In this document: positions 16,551-25,416 of the stretch, in pieces
Layout of the letters: every line of letters begins with the position of its first letter
How positions within the stretch are numbered: the first letter of the stretch is position 1
From: Comamonadaceae bacterium
GTDB lineage: Bacteria; Pseudomonadota; Gammaproteobacteria; Burkholderiales; Burkholderiaceae_C
Reading direction: 5' to 3'
Length of the DNA: 38,263 bases
Assembly: GCA_947442105.1 (NCBI GenBank)
Contig: CANEVH010000038.1
Span: 1-38,263, forward strand
The notes under the pieces: generated by a model
What the model saw: the letters and a program-made list of their open reading frames with translations, nothing else
Databases searched by the model: none
Told to the model about the DNA's origin: nothing
Program-made: the position numbers and the translations under genes

Positions 16551-17279
16551 TCAGAAGTATCCGCGCAGTGCTGAATGACCTCGAATCACCTCGGCAAAAG
16601 CGTCGTATGTCGCTTGGTTGTAGTGGTATGGAAAATTCTCCAACCCAGGCTCTATGACCTTTGGATGCCTGACGATTTCCGACGGCACACTGAAGGAATA
16701 CAGCGAAGGGTGTTGCTTGGCAAACGCCTCCACGACACGGCGTATTTCACGGCCCCGCTCTACGAAGGTCTCACGCTCTTCAAGTGCATCTGGAAAATGG
16801 AGATAAATAATCGGGATGTGAGGCCAGCGCAATTCGATTTCTGCCAGCATAGAGGTATACAAACCCTCTAACCCCGCCAAGGCCAGCAGTCCCACGCTAT
16901 CGAAATTCTCAACAAACTGGTCACTGTGTGCAATATCCAGGTAGTTACAACAAAATTGCCATCCCTGTGATTTGTGTTGAAATAGTTGATCCGATAATTC
17001 TGAAAATGAATCGACAATTATCACCTCCGGCTTAAAACCTGCACAGACGTGAGATTGCTGATTGACGATGGGCGCAATATATTCGCGCGCTAAATGTGGC
17101 AAAACCTCTGCTGAGCGGCAGACAACAGATGCATCCTCAAGACATCGCAATTGGTAGTCAACGCGTCCTTTCTGCATATTGTGCATCTTGTACTTGCGAC
17201 CCAGCGTCTCCAGAACTGCAGTGCCAAGGCAAGCATAACGTCCAATCCCTTTTAGCCTCGTAAATCTCTTTAAAAACAT
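16551..17279 (-). CDS. Unrecognised protein in polysaccharide locus, possibly SGNH-like
   Basis: A 242-residue soluble protein that I cannot place with confidence. It contains EVIIVDSFSELSDQLF (about 85-100), a central IIYLHFP strand, a charged EERETFVERGREIRRVVEAF helix and a closing FPYHYNQATYDAFAEVI with a His near the end. The order strand-D/S, strand, terminal HxN-like motif is reminiscent of SGNH-type O-acetyl transferases or esterases in polysaccharide loci, but the classical GDS block is not clear. The ATG at 17279 is 4 bases after the upstream stop; an in-frame TTG at 17291 would overlap it. Confidence 0.6.
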   Translation of the reverse strand: MFLKRFTRLKGIGRYACLGTAVLETLGRKYKMHNMQKGRVDYQLRCLEDASVVCRSAEVLPHLAREYIAPIVNQQSHVCAGFKPEVIIVDSFSELSDQLFQHKSQGWQFCCNYLDIAHSDQFVENFDSVGLLALAGLEGLYTSMLAEIELRWPHIPIIYLHFPDALEERETFVERGREIRRVVEAFAKQHPSLYSFSVPSEIVRHPKVIEPGLENFPYHYNQATYDAFAEVIRGHSALRGYF

Positions 17280-17283
17280 ACCT

Positions 17284-18531
17284 TTATTCAACCTGAGTAT
17301 TTATTGCAAGCCAGTGCGCGCCAACTAACTGCTGCATAAAGGAGTCTGCGCGGTGAAATGTGGTGTGCCGAGAAAATACTTCTTGTTGCGCCAACAAGGC
17401 CCGCTGCACTGCCTCCTCTGGATGATCCATAATATTCTGAAATAGGTCCAAGTATTGCGCTGGTCCTTCTGCAACATACAAAGAACTTTGGCTGAACAAA
17501 CTGTCAAGCAGCTTTGGATGGTCAATCAACTGGGGCACACCACAAGCGGCCAGTTGGTAGGTGCGTTCGTTCACTTCACATGCCCAGTCGATTTGTTCGG
17601 GCAGATGCACATTTAAACCGACTTTGGCTCGCGAATAGATGTAGCGATCTCTGGCACGATTAAAACGAAAATCGCGTACATGCTTCCATCCGGGTCCGTC
17701 TATAAACCCGGTATATTGTCGCGCAATATACTTCATATAAGTGATATGCTCGCTCTTACGCGTGGCCATGATCACGTAATCAAGGTTGCGCTCAAAGCCG
17801 GCAACAGGATAGTAGTGAAGAATATTAGCCCCAAAGGGCAGATAAACCATCGGATATCCGGCATCGAAAAATGGCTGGTACCCTTCCCGGGTCGTCACGT
17901 AGCCTTCATCCCGAAAAGTATAATAAAAGTCAATACCATTCTTCGCAGACCAGCCCAATCGGTCGCGCAGCGGCGTGTTGTCATATTCCTCAAGCGAAGC
18001 GGTGAGGCCTACCCGGAGGCGTTTTGACGTCTTGTAGCGAGCAATTGTCTCCCAATCAATTTGGGCTAAATAACTGAGATGATCGCTGGTGAGAAGAACC
18101 GTTGGAGAAAAACTCTCGAGAATAGTCGCAGTGTCATCATCCCAGCCGAGTATCCGCGTAGGGACACCAATAAAACTCAAACTCTCAGCCAAGTTGGTAA
18201 ATAGCGAATAGCCAGCGGGAGAATACGCGGGTGGGGGCACTTGAATCAAAATGCGCTCATCGGTGCGACCCGCGTACATATTGCGGAATTCCTGCTCTAC
18301 CTGCTTTTTCAGGGCCCATCCCTGCCGTACCACAGGGTCGGGCGAACCCAGGCACACGGCATCGCCCTCATGCTGCGACTGCTTGGATAGCCCCACCTCA
18401 GCCAGTGCGATTACCGGACCCCGCATTGCCACCGTTTCTGATCGCAGCAAGCGATTAAAGAGCAGCTTTTCCCAGGACCGTTCGACCTTCTCTTTTCTCC
18501 TGCTCCAGCGCGCGTTAAAACTGGCGTTCAT
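17284..18531 (-). CDS. CgeB-like glycosyltransferase (GT-B, glycosyl transferase family 1-like)
   Basis: A 415-residue protein. A long N-terminal extension (about 1-90) precedes a GT-B core containing ILIQVPPPAYSPAGYSLF. The C-terminal half has KVGLNVHLPEQIDWACEVNERTYQLAACGVPQL, which is the hallmark of CgeB-like and related glycosyltransferases: VNERTY plus the AACG-P nucleotide-binding turn. There is no membrane segment. Four to eleven bases separate it from the next gene; it lies 21 bases after the GT2 gene. Acceptor and donor are unknown. Confidence 0.82.
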   Translation of the reverse strand: MNASFNARWSRRKEKVERSWEKLLFNRLLRSETVAMRGPVIALAEVGLSKQSQHEGDAVCLGSPDPVVRQGWALKKQVEQEFRNMYAGRTDERILIQVPPPAYSPAGYSLFTNLAESLSFIGVPTRILGWDDDTATILESFSPTVLLTSDHLSYLAQIDWETIARYKTSKRLRVGLTASLEEYDNTPLRDRLGWSAKNGIDFYYTFRDEGYVTTREGYQPFFDAGYPMVYLPFGANILHYYPVAGFERNLDYVIMATRKSEHITYMKYIARQYTGFIDGPGWKHVRDFRFNRARDRYIYSRAKVGLNVHLPEQIDWACEVNERTYQLAACGVPQLIDHPKLLDSLFSQSSLYVAEGPAQYLDLFQNIMDHPEEAVQRALLAQQEVFSRHTTFHRADSFMQQLVGAHWLAINTQVE

Positions 18532-18552
18532 GTCGGTCGTTGTGCCTGCTCT

Positions 18553-19590
18553 TCAGCGTTTGAGTTTAATTAAGGTGCCGAAATACCTTTTCGCAACAGA
18601 AACTGGAAGAAGCGCTAACAGAGCAATATTGAACCGATAATTCCGATCAAGACGAAGTTGAAGGCGGTTCTGCATCTCGCTCCAGCAGAGCCACTCCCGC
18701 AGCCCGTGCTGTGGGAGTTTTTGATAGAGCCAGGCAAGCATGAAGCGGAACTGATGCACCGGCACTTCAGAGTGGCTATTGCAATATTCAACAATGGCAT
18801 CGGTCGCTGTGCTGAGCTCGGTCAATTCAAGCGATTCTGTGTGCATTTTCTCGAGAAGCACGGTCCCACCAAGTAAACGGGCACAGTACATTGCACGAAT
18901 TTTCCTTGCCAGCTGGTCGAGCATTTCGCTCTTACCTTGACTTGCCTGCTGTGAATGCAAGCGGTAGCGAAGCAGGCTCTCGGGCAAGTTGGCCAGCGCA
19001 ACACCGGCGGCGGCCAGTCGCGTCCATAAATCGTAATCCTCCGCTGCACGCAACGCTTGGTTAAACGCATGTTGCTGAAAAATTGCAGCATGCCCCATGA
19101 TCGTCGACATACCAAAGCAGTTGCCGATCATCAGCAGACTCCTGATCTCCGGGTCCGTGCAAGGGTTACGCACAATCTCGCGCTCTAGAGTATCAAAGCA
19201 GGTAAATGCAGTTCCGCAAACACCGATCTGAGGGTGTTGCTCCATAAATGCTATTTGCATCTCAAATCTGATTGGCAGACAAATATCGTCAGCATCGCAA
19301 AATGCGATGTATTTGCCTGTCGATCGTCTTATGCCTTGGTTCCGCGCCTCCGCCACACCAACGTTTTTTCCGAGATGAACCGCCGTGAGTCGTGGATCGG
19401 TGAAAGTACCGAGAATAGACGCCAGATCATCCGTGGAGGCATCATCCACGAGAATAATCTCAAAATCCTTAAACGACTGTTCAAAAATCGACGACAAGGT
19501 TTCGCCCAACCAACGCGCACCGTTATGTACCGGCACGACCACGGAAAGAGTGGGCGGGTTCGACAGATTCAGCTGGCGTTGTTGTGTCAT
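18553..19590 (-). CDS. GT2-family glycosyltransferase
   Basis: A 345-residue enzyme. The N-terminal LSVVVPVHNGARWLGETL opens the GT-A fold, IILVDDASTDD binds the nucleotide, and FCDADD is the DxD metal motif (about residue 95). AEDYDLWTRLA supplies the usual catalytic-base region (ED motif), and RYRLHSQQAS is typical of the family end. The C-terminal 120 residues are variable and set acceptor choice. Member of the minus-strand polysaccharide operon. Sugar specificity cannot be assigned. Confidence 0.9.
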   Translation of the reverse strand: MTQQRQLNLSNPPTLSVVVPVHNGARWLGETLSSIFEQSFKDFEIILVDDASTDDLASILGTFTDPRLTAVHLGKNVGVAEARNQGIRRSTGKYIAFCDADDICLPIRFEMQIAFMEQHPQIGVCGTAFTCFDTLEREIVRNPCTDPEIRSLLMIGNCFGMSTIMGHAAIFQQHAFNQALRAAEDYDLWTRLAAAGVALANLPESLLRYRLHSQQASQGKSEMLDQLARKIRAMYCARLLGGTVLLEKMHTESLELTELSTATDAIVEYCNSHSEVPVHQFRFMLAWLYQKLPQHGLREWLCWSEMQNRLQLRLDRNYRFNIALLALLPVSVAKRYFGTLIKLKR

Positions 19591-19617
19591 CGGTAGCTAT
19601 TGCGACTCGGCATGACT

Positions 19618-20508
19618 TCAAGCAATCGCATGCCATTGCGAGGGGATAACGTCGGCGGTATTGGTTCGCCCGTCCCTGAACCAGTGCTTTGGCGCGTAAA
19701 CGTGCTGACTAGGCGATTGGGCGCGCCAAGCGCCCCACCAGCTAAATGAGCTATTTGCAACGATGTGATGTTGGCATTGACTAATTAACTCAAGATCTAG
19801 GTAGCCTTTGTCAGCCGAATTGCCACTCACAAAATGCGTGGGAACATCGAGTTGGAGGTTATCGCGTGCCCAATCAAGATCATCTGAAAAAACGAATACT
19901 TGCATATCTGCAACATTTTTCTTCAGTTGTTCGATAGCACTGCGGTAATACGCCAAATCACAAAGACCGTGGTACTCTGCGGCCGATGTATTGGTCACAT
20001 AATCACCACGGCGTATATGCAGGGCAACGCTATTGCATGCTTGTATGAGGTTAAGCGTAGCATTACTTGCGGCTAAAGGTGCCAGCAGCGTAATATCCTG
20101 CAAAATACGCTCGCGGTTCCATGCAAAGTATTTTTCAGTCTGCCAATAACCCACAAGATAGGCTGGGCGAGATATTTCATCAAAGCGTACATCAAACGCA
20201 AAACTCGCTGGCCAAAAAACAGGAAACGAGATTACGTCGGGAAATACCTGCGATAGACGGGACTGTATTCGGGTACTACGGGTAGAACGCCAGTGCGGCA
20301 ACCCGTCCAAGTCCAGCGCTGTGGCGATAGTCGCACGAATGCGGTACAGATTCAGTTGAAAAGGTCGATCACCCGTCTCAACAAGCCCGCGCAGATCGAG
20401 TGCCAACTCACAGTTAAGCCGATCTGCGAGTGACCTGGCTGCGGCATACTGAAAGAGCTGGTTACCCAGGCCACCTTCAATTCTTGTGATTACTTTTTGA
20501 GGCCACAT
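19618..20508 (-). CDS. GT11-family alpha-1,2-fucosyltransferase-like protein
   Basis: A 296-residue enzyme that starts ITRIEGGLGNQLFQYAAARSLA, the N-terminal signature of GT11, and has the donor-binding motif VALHIRRGDYV (about 165-175). NSSFSWWGAW near residue 255 is also characteristic. GT11 enzymes transfer L-fucose from GDP-fucose to galactose in alpha-1,2 linkage, for example in O-antigens that mimic blood-group sugars. The ATG at 20508 is chosen; the TTG one codon earlier is less likely. GDP-fucose synthesis genes are not in the window, so the donor must come from elsewhere or differ. Confidence 0.88.
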   Translation of the reverse strand: MWPQKVITRIEGGLGNQLFQYAAARSLADRLNCELALDLRGLVETGDRPFQLNLYRIRATIATALDLDGLPHWRSTRSTRIQSRLSQVFPDVISFPVFWPASFAFDVRFDEISRPAYLVGYWQTEKYFAWNRERILQDITLLAPLAASNATLNLIQACNSVALHIRRGDYVTNTSAAEYHGLCDLAYYRSAIEQLKKNVADMQVFVFSDDLDWARDNLQLDVPTHFVSGNSADKGYLDLELISQCQHHIVANSSFSWWGAWRAQSPSQHVYAPKHWFRDGRTNTADVIPSQWHAIA

Positions 20509-20541
20509 CAATTCAAAAGCAAGGTAGCAGACCCGCCTGGC

Positions 20542-20640
20542 TCAACCCCATACAAGAAGGTAGTTGCCATGAAAGCTGTACGGTTTTTCTTCCAACACCC
20601 GTGTATTTGGAATGATGGATTGAAGTTCTTTCAGAATCAT
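20542..20640 (-). pseudogene. Short reading frame of 32 codons, possible gene remnant
   Basis: Between the fucosyltransferase-like and DUF268 genes the minus strand has an ATG at 20640 and a TGA at 20542 that encode MILKELQSIIPNTRVLEEKP followed by a stretch ending LLVWG. The mix of hydrophobic and charged residues looks like the C-terminal end of a larger protein (the frame stays open back to 20667), perhaps a methyltransferase or transferase lost by deletion. No good Shine-Dalgarno precedes it. It could equally be a true small protein or chance; the assignment is tentative. Confidence 0.35.
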
Positions 20641-20681
20641 TTTTCTATACCTAAATAAAATATAGGATTACATACAGTTTA

Positions 20682-21389
20682 TTAGGTAGCTACTTTGGCG
20701 ATGGAATAGATGCCGCATCCATACTGTAAGCTTGAGGGCACAGCATCCATTTCCACATCGCGATGCAAGTTACCTTCGTCATCCACATAGGAAAATTTGA
20801 CGACTTGAATAGGCATATCATTTTGCCAATTAAGAATACTCTTCGGAGCAAACACGCGATGGGCGTTGAAAACAACTTTATCTACGCTGCCAATACGGAA
20901 GCTAATATATAGCATTCCATCTGACGTCAGCATCTTGAGAAGATTTTTGAAGCCGACGATATGACCACGCGGATCAACAGGATCCCCATAGCGGCCCAAA
21001 CCGAAATGCTCAATGGCATGAAGGCAGGAGAGCGAGTCGCATGCGTTCGCCTCTACTTTCGCTGAATCCATCAAATTCAGTTGTTTAAAACTTATGTTGG
21101 GGTGCCCAGTGTCTGTCAGCCCTCTCAAATCATAAACTTCAATGGACCGGAATGCAGCAACGTGAGCCACAAATCCTTCAATGCTAGAGCCAATATCGAT
21201 ATGACGTCTAGGGTTAGCCAAGTACACATAGCCCGCCACAAGTAGATCTTGGTGGAAGTAGTGCCCTGTCGCTGTACCTGCTTGTTTGCGGTAGTCTTTG
21301 TAGATCGGCATCATCTCGCTGACGATGCCTCCCGCGTTCTGGAACTCCCGCCGGGTTTTGAAAAAGCGAAGCTTATCTTTGATAGACAC
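20682..21389 (-). CDS. DUF268 family protein
   Basis: A 235-residue protein with the DUF268 pattern: FHQDLLVAGYVYLANPRRHIDIGSSIEGFVAHVA, DSLSCLHAIEHFGLGRYGDP, GHIVGFKNLLKML, and FNAHRVFAPKSI. The DIGS and SCLHAIEHFG blocks recall the SAM-binding and post-II motifs of class I methyltransferases, so a methyltransferase role in a polysaccharide locus is plausible but unproven. The GTG start at 21389 is supported by CCGGAG 6 bases upstream. A 111-base gap separates it from the large fusion gene and may hold a promoter. Confidence 0.85.
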   Translation of the reverse strand: MSIKDKLRFFKTRREFQNAGGIVSEMMPIYKDYRKQAGTATGHYFHQDLLVAGYVYLANPRRHIDIGSSIEGFVAHVAAFRSIEVYDLRGLTDTGHPNISFKQLNLMDSAKVEANACDSLSCLHAIEHFGLGRYGDPVDPRGHIVGFKNLLKMLTSDGMLYISFRIGSVDKVVFNAHRVFAPKSILNWQNDMPIQVVKFSYVDDEGNLHRDVEMDAVPSSLQYGCGIYSIAKVAT

Positions 21390-21500
21390 TGCAGTCTCCG
21401 GGATTTATAGAGGGAAATAGTGCACGTCGCGCTGGTTAGCCCGAGCAAATAGAGTGCATCATGAGGGAATTTATAAGCAATTCAATTGTATCGGGCTGAG

Positions 21501-23933
21501 TCAGCATGCAGGGCCCAAAGCCACGAGTTGCGCCGATGATTTAGCCGTGGTGTAAGGGCTGCACTTACCGTTGTCTGCCATGGCGCCGCTCAACCGCTCC
21601 ATTGTCAGACAAATAGCACTTATCAATTCAACCGGATTTGAGGCCGTGTGATCGGTGTCAAGGGCCATGTGACCCATACCCCGAACAATTGCCGCCATCT
21701 GCGGATTCCTATGCACCAGCGCCAATATCGGCCGCTGCATCCACAAATACTCATACATCTTCGACGGAATGTATTCTGCGCAAATCGGCTCTATGCCGTG
21801 CAGCAGCAGCAGCACGTCGGCACTGCGCATGCGCTGCAAAATCTGTTCGCGGCCGCTTTTGCCGGTGACTGGGTCGGCCTCTATGCGGCCGAAGTGCCGC
21901 ACGGTGGAATGCCGGGCGCTGGCCACCGCCGCCGCAGACAGGCGGTCCAGCGGACCGCCGTAGACGTGCAATTCCACCCGTCCTTCTAGGGCGGGCTGCT
22001 CGTCGAGCAACCGGTCCAGGGCGCCTATGACCGGAACCAGGTTGCGGGTCTCGGACAAAGACCCAAAATGGCCGATCACGAACTTATCGCCCGGCGCGTA
22101 GGGCTGCAGCACATAGGGCGGCGCGTCCACGCCGGGCAGCACCATGTGTCCACGCTCGCCGAGTACGGGGTTGCGTTGTTTGGCACTGGCCAAGGCCTGG
22201 TCGGTAAACCAGACCGCCACATCGGCCTCCCGGCAGATCAGACCTTCCACTTGCGCCTGCATTTTTTGCTGCGGGGTGCGCGGCACGGTGCCGGGCACCA
22301 CCATCGGGTCGTGCACTTCGGCCAGCCAGCGGATGCCGGTGGCGCGCTTGAGTGCCGCGCCCGCCACATGGGCGGCGAAGGCGCCTCCGGTGGAGTAAAT
22401 CAGGTCAAACTTGCGCCCGCGGGCCAGCCAACGCCCCATGCCATAGGCGCTCAGCCACCAGGACCAAGAGCTTTCTACCGGGCGCAGCAGCTTCTCCAGC
22501 AGCATGAAAGGCAGCAGCGGCAAAGAGAGCCCCAGCATCACCAGGCGATAAGCCACGCCCGAACCCAGGTGCTTGCGCAAGACATGGCGCATCTCAAACC
22601 GGATGCCCGCCGGGCCTGCGGGCCACAACTGGTGGTGCTCGTAATGCGTGTCATGGCGGCCCGAAACGCCGCTCAAGACCACGACTTCAATGCCTGCGCG
22701 CTCCAAATGCGGCAGTTTGTCGGTAATGGTCTGGCTGGCCGCGCGGCCGTCCATATTGAAGGCGTGCGACAGCACCAGCCAGCGCTGCTTGAAAGTGGGG
22801 CGGATGTGCGCGAACAAGGTTTCGTGCTGCGCGGCCACCTGCGCCCAGGTGCGCTGGGCGGCAAAAGCGCTGGCGTTTGCGCCCAAGCTGTGGGCCAGGG
22901 CCGCGTCGTTCAGCACCCGCGCCACCGTGGCCACCAGCGCGTCCGCAGAACGCGGGTCGTTCAAGAACAAGGCGTTCACGCCGTCCGTCAGCTCCGCGCT
23001 GATGCCGCACCAGCGCGCCGCGCTCACCACCACCGGCAGCCCGTGCGCCATGGCCTCTAACACCACCATGGCGTAGGTGTCTTCCAACGTGGGGTGCACC
23101 AGGCAATCGGCGGCGCGGTAGGCCGGGTCCATGTCGGACAGCGCACCCACAAACCACACCCGCTGCGCCAGCCCCAGGCGCTGGGCCAGGGCGCGCATGT
23201 CCGCAAGTTGGCGCGACTGCCCCACCACCGCCAGCCACACATCGTTTGGCAAACCCACCAAGGCTTGCAGCAGCGTGGGCAAGCCCTTCTTGCGCAAGTC
23301 GTTACCCACCAGCAACAACCCTCGGCCGTGGGCGGGCAGCCCCAGCGTGGCGCGGGCCTGCAGTTTTTCAGACGCGCTGCACCGGCCGGGCGCGGCAGAT
23401 ACGCCAGGGGCGATCACCGTGCTTATGGCGCTGGCCTTGGGGTAGGCGGCCACAAAGTCCTCGCGCAGCGCCTGCGACGTAAGCACCACGCGCCGTTGGG
23501 GAACGGGCGCGTAGCGGCGGCCCTCCAGCCAGAGGTAGACCACCAAGCGCGGGCTGGTCGCCACCTTGAGCCAGCGCAGCGCCAGCGCCAGGCCCTGCTT
23601 GCCGTGGAAAAGATTGTGTTTGACCGGCAGCACGTGCACAGTTTGCACATTGCCGTGCCAGGTGTTTTCGTGCGAATGCACCACATCAAAGCCCCGGCGC
23701 GTGGCCCACCAGGTGGCGGTGGCAAAGTACAGCTGGTTAACCCAGCGGGGCCGCCGCAGGGGCAGCGCCACTGGGTGGTAGGTCACGCCGGGCAAGACAT
23801 TGCCCACGTGCTGGGTAAACACATGCACCTCATGCCGCACTGCAAGCTCTTCCACCACCGCCACCGCATACCGCTCCGCACCCCCACCCGTGGTGCTGAA
23901 ATTGCGGCTCAGGACGGCAATCTTCAGGCGCAT
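21501..23933 (-). CDS. Double GT4 glycosyltransferase (two GT-B domains fused)
   Basis: An 810-residue protein. The first GT-B domain (about 1-380) opens with FSTTGGGAERYAVAVVEEL, the acceptor-side glycine loop of GT4, and ends with LLLVGNDLRKKGLPTLLQAL and HPTLEDTYAMVVLEAMAHGLP, the EX7E donor motif. A second GT-B domain starts near 385 (WLVLSHAFNMDGRAASQTI), has FDLIYSTGGAFAAHVAG, IGHFGSLSETRNLVP and a weaker donor motif IPSKMYEYLWMQRPILALV. Two domains of normal size with only a short linker point to a real fusion and not to a sequencing artefact. It would add two sugars in sequence on the inner membrane's cytoplasmic side, or one domain is inactive. The stop of rng lies only 3 bases before its start. 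Confidence 0.85.
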   Translation of the reverse strand: MRLKIAVLSRNFSTTGGGAERYAVAVVEELAVRHEVHVFTQHVGNVLPGVTYHPVALPLRRPRWVNQLYFATATWWATRRGFDVVHSHENTWHGNVQTVHVLPVKHNLFHGKQGLALALRWLKVATSPRLVVYLWLEGRRYAPVPQRRVVLTSQALREDFVAAYPKASAISTVIAPGVSAAPGRCSASEKLQARATLGLPAHGRGLLLVGNDLRKKGLPTLLQALVGLPNDVWLAVVGQSRQLADMRALAQRLGLAQRVWFVGALSDMDPAYRAADCLVHPTLEDTYAMVVLEAMAHGLPVVVSAARWCGISAELTDGVNALFLNDPRSADALVATVARVLNDAALAHSLGANASAFAAQRTWAQVAAQHETLFAHIRPTFKQRWLVLSHAFNMDGRAASQTITDKLPHLERAGIEVVVLSGVSGRHDTHYEHHQLWPAGPAGIRFEMRHVLRKHLGSGVAYRLVMLGLSLPLLPFMLLEKLLRPVESSWSWWLSAYGMGRWLARGRKFDLIYSTGGAFAAHVAGAALKRATGIRWLAEVHDPMVVPGTVPRTPQQKMQAQVEGLICREADVAVWFTDQALASAKQRNPVLGERGHMVLPGVDAPPYVLQPYAPGDKFVIGHFGSLSETRNLVPVIGALDRLLDEQPALEGRVELHVYGGPLDRLSAAAVASARHSTVRHFGRIEADPVTGKSGREQILQRMRSADVLLLLHGIEPICAEYIPSKMYEYLWMQRPILALVHRNPQMAAIVRGMGHMALDTDHTASNPVELISAICLTMERLSGAMADNGKCSPYTTAKSSAQLVALGPAC

Positions 23934-23936
23934 GGG

Positions 23937-25412
23937 CTACATCAGCACGATGTCGTACTGTTCCTGCCCCATGGCGGACTCGCTTTGCAGCGACACCGGC
24001 TTGCCGATGAATTCGCTCAAACCCGCCAGGTGCTGGCTTTCTTCATCCAGAAACAGCTCAATGACCTTGGGCGCGGCCACGATGCGGAACTCTTGCGGGT
24101 TGAACTGGCGCGCCTCGCGCAAGATCTCGCGAAAGATGTCGTACACCACGCTGCGCGCGGTTTTGACAATGCCTTTGCCCTCACACACCGGGCAGGGCTC
24201 GCACAGCATGTGGGCCAGCGACTCGCGGGTGCGCTTGCGCGTCATCTCCACCAGCCCGAGCTGCGAAAAGCCACCTGCCATGGTTTTGACCCGGTCGCGC
24301 GCGAGTTGTTTTTTGAACTCTGCCAGCACCGCGTCGCGGTGGTCGGCGCGCGCCATGTCAATAAAGTCGGCCACGATGATGCCACCCAGATTGCGCAGGC
24401 GCAGTTGGCGCGCAATCGCCTGCGCCGCTTCCAGATTGGTTTTGAAAATGGTGTCGTCAAAATTGCGGGCGCCGACAAAGCCGCCGGTGTTCACGTCCAC
24501 CGTGGTCAGCGCCTCGGTCTGGTCAATGATCAGGTAGCCGCCCGATTTCAGGTCCACCCGGCGCCCCAGCGCCTTGGCGATTTCTTCGTCAATCGCAAAC
24601 AGGTCAAAAATCGGCCGCTCGCCCTTGTAGTGCTGCAGCTTCTTCACCGCCTGGGGCATGAACTCGACGCCAAAGGCCTGCAAAGCCTCAAACTGCTCGC
24701 GCGAATCCACGCGTATGGTTTGTGTGGCCTCGCCCACCAGATCGCGCAGCACGCGCTGCAAGAGGTTCAGGTCCTGGTGCAGGGCAGCGGGGGGGGGCAG
24801 CTTGAGCGAGGCGCTTTTGATGCGCGCCCAGGCTTTGCGCAAATAGGCAATGTCCTCGGCCAGCTCCGCGTCCTGCGCGTCTTCGGCGTTGGTGCGCAGA
24901 ATAAAGCCGCCGCCCTCGCTGCCCGCCAGAGCTTGCACGCGCTGGCGCAAGTCTTCGCGCTGCGCCAGCGGAATTTTTTGCGACACGCCAACATGGTCGT
25001 CCTGCGGCAAAAACACCAGCAAGCGCCCTGCGATGCTGATTTGCGTGGACAGGCGCGCACCCTTGGTGCCCATGGGGTCCTTGATCACCTGCACCATCAG
25101 GGCCTGGCCCTCAAACACCTGGCGCTCAATCGGAATCAGCGCCTGCGCGGTACGCGCCGCGCTGATGGTCTCGCCCTCAGCCGGCGGGTGCCACACGTCG
25201 GCCACATGCAAAAACGCCGCGCGCTCCAAGCCAATGTCGATAAACGCCGATTGCATGCCCGGCAACACCCGCGCCACTTTGCCCAAATAGACGTTGCCCA
25301 CCAGACCACGCTCCAGCGTACGCTCCACGTGCAGCTCTTGCACCGCGCCGTGCTCCACGATGGCTACGCGGGTTTCCTGCGGCGACCAGTTGATCAAAAT
25401 ATCTTGCTGCAC
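23937..25412 (-). CDS. rng: Ribonuclease G
   Basis: A 491-residue endoribonuclease for 16S rRNA 5' processing and mRNA decay. The N-terminal S1 domain carries VGNVYLGKVARVLPGMQSAFIDIG (about 37-60). The DNase I-like catalytic region has TVDVNTGGFVG and IIVADFIDM (the two metal aspartates), and CEPCPVCEGKG (about 400-410) is the Zn-link that joins dimers. The GTG at 25412 is preceded by GGAG at 7 bases; the longer frame to 25508 overlaps maf and is rejected. A run of nine C on the coding strand (24797-24789) encodes three prolines. The C-terminal scaffold region of RNase E is absent, so this is RNase G. Confidence 0.94.
   Translation of the reverse strand: MQQDILINWSPQETRVAIVEHGAVQELHVERTLERGLVGNVYLGKVARVLPGMQSAFIDIGLERAAFLHVADVWHPPAEGETISAARTAQALIPIERQVFEGQALMVQVIKDPMGTKGARLSTQISIAGRLLVFLPQDDHVGVSQKIPLAQREDLRQRVQALAGSEGGGFILRTNAEDAQDAELAEDIAYLRKAWARIKSASLKLPPPAALHQDLNLLQRVLRDLVGEATQTIRVDSREQFEALQAFGVEFMPQAVKKLQHYKGERPIFDLFAIDEEIAKALGRRVDLKSGGYLIIDQTEALTTVDVNTGGFVGARNFDDTIFKTNLEAAQAIARQLRLRNLGGIIVADFIDMARADHRDAVLAEFKKQLARDRVKTMAGGFSQLGLVEMTRKRTRESLAHMLCEPCPVCEGKGIVKTARSVVYDIFREILREARQFNPQEFRIVAAPKVIELFLDEESQHLAGLSEFIGKPVSLQSESAMGQEQYDIVLM
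24789..24797. repeat. Nine-base G/C homopolymer inside rng
   Basis: Nine G on the plus strand (C on the coding strand) encode Pro-Pro-Pro. Such runs can slip during replication and shift the frame. Confidence 0.9.
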
Positions 25413-25416
25413 GGCT

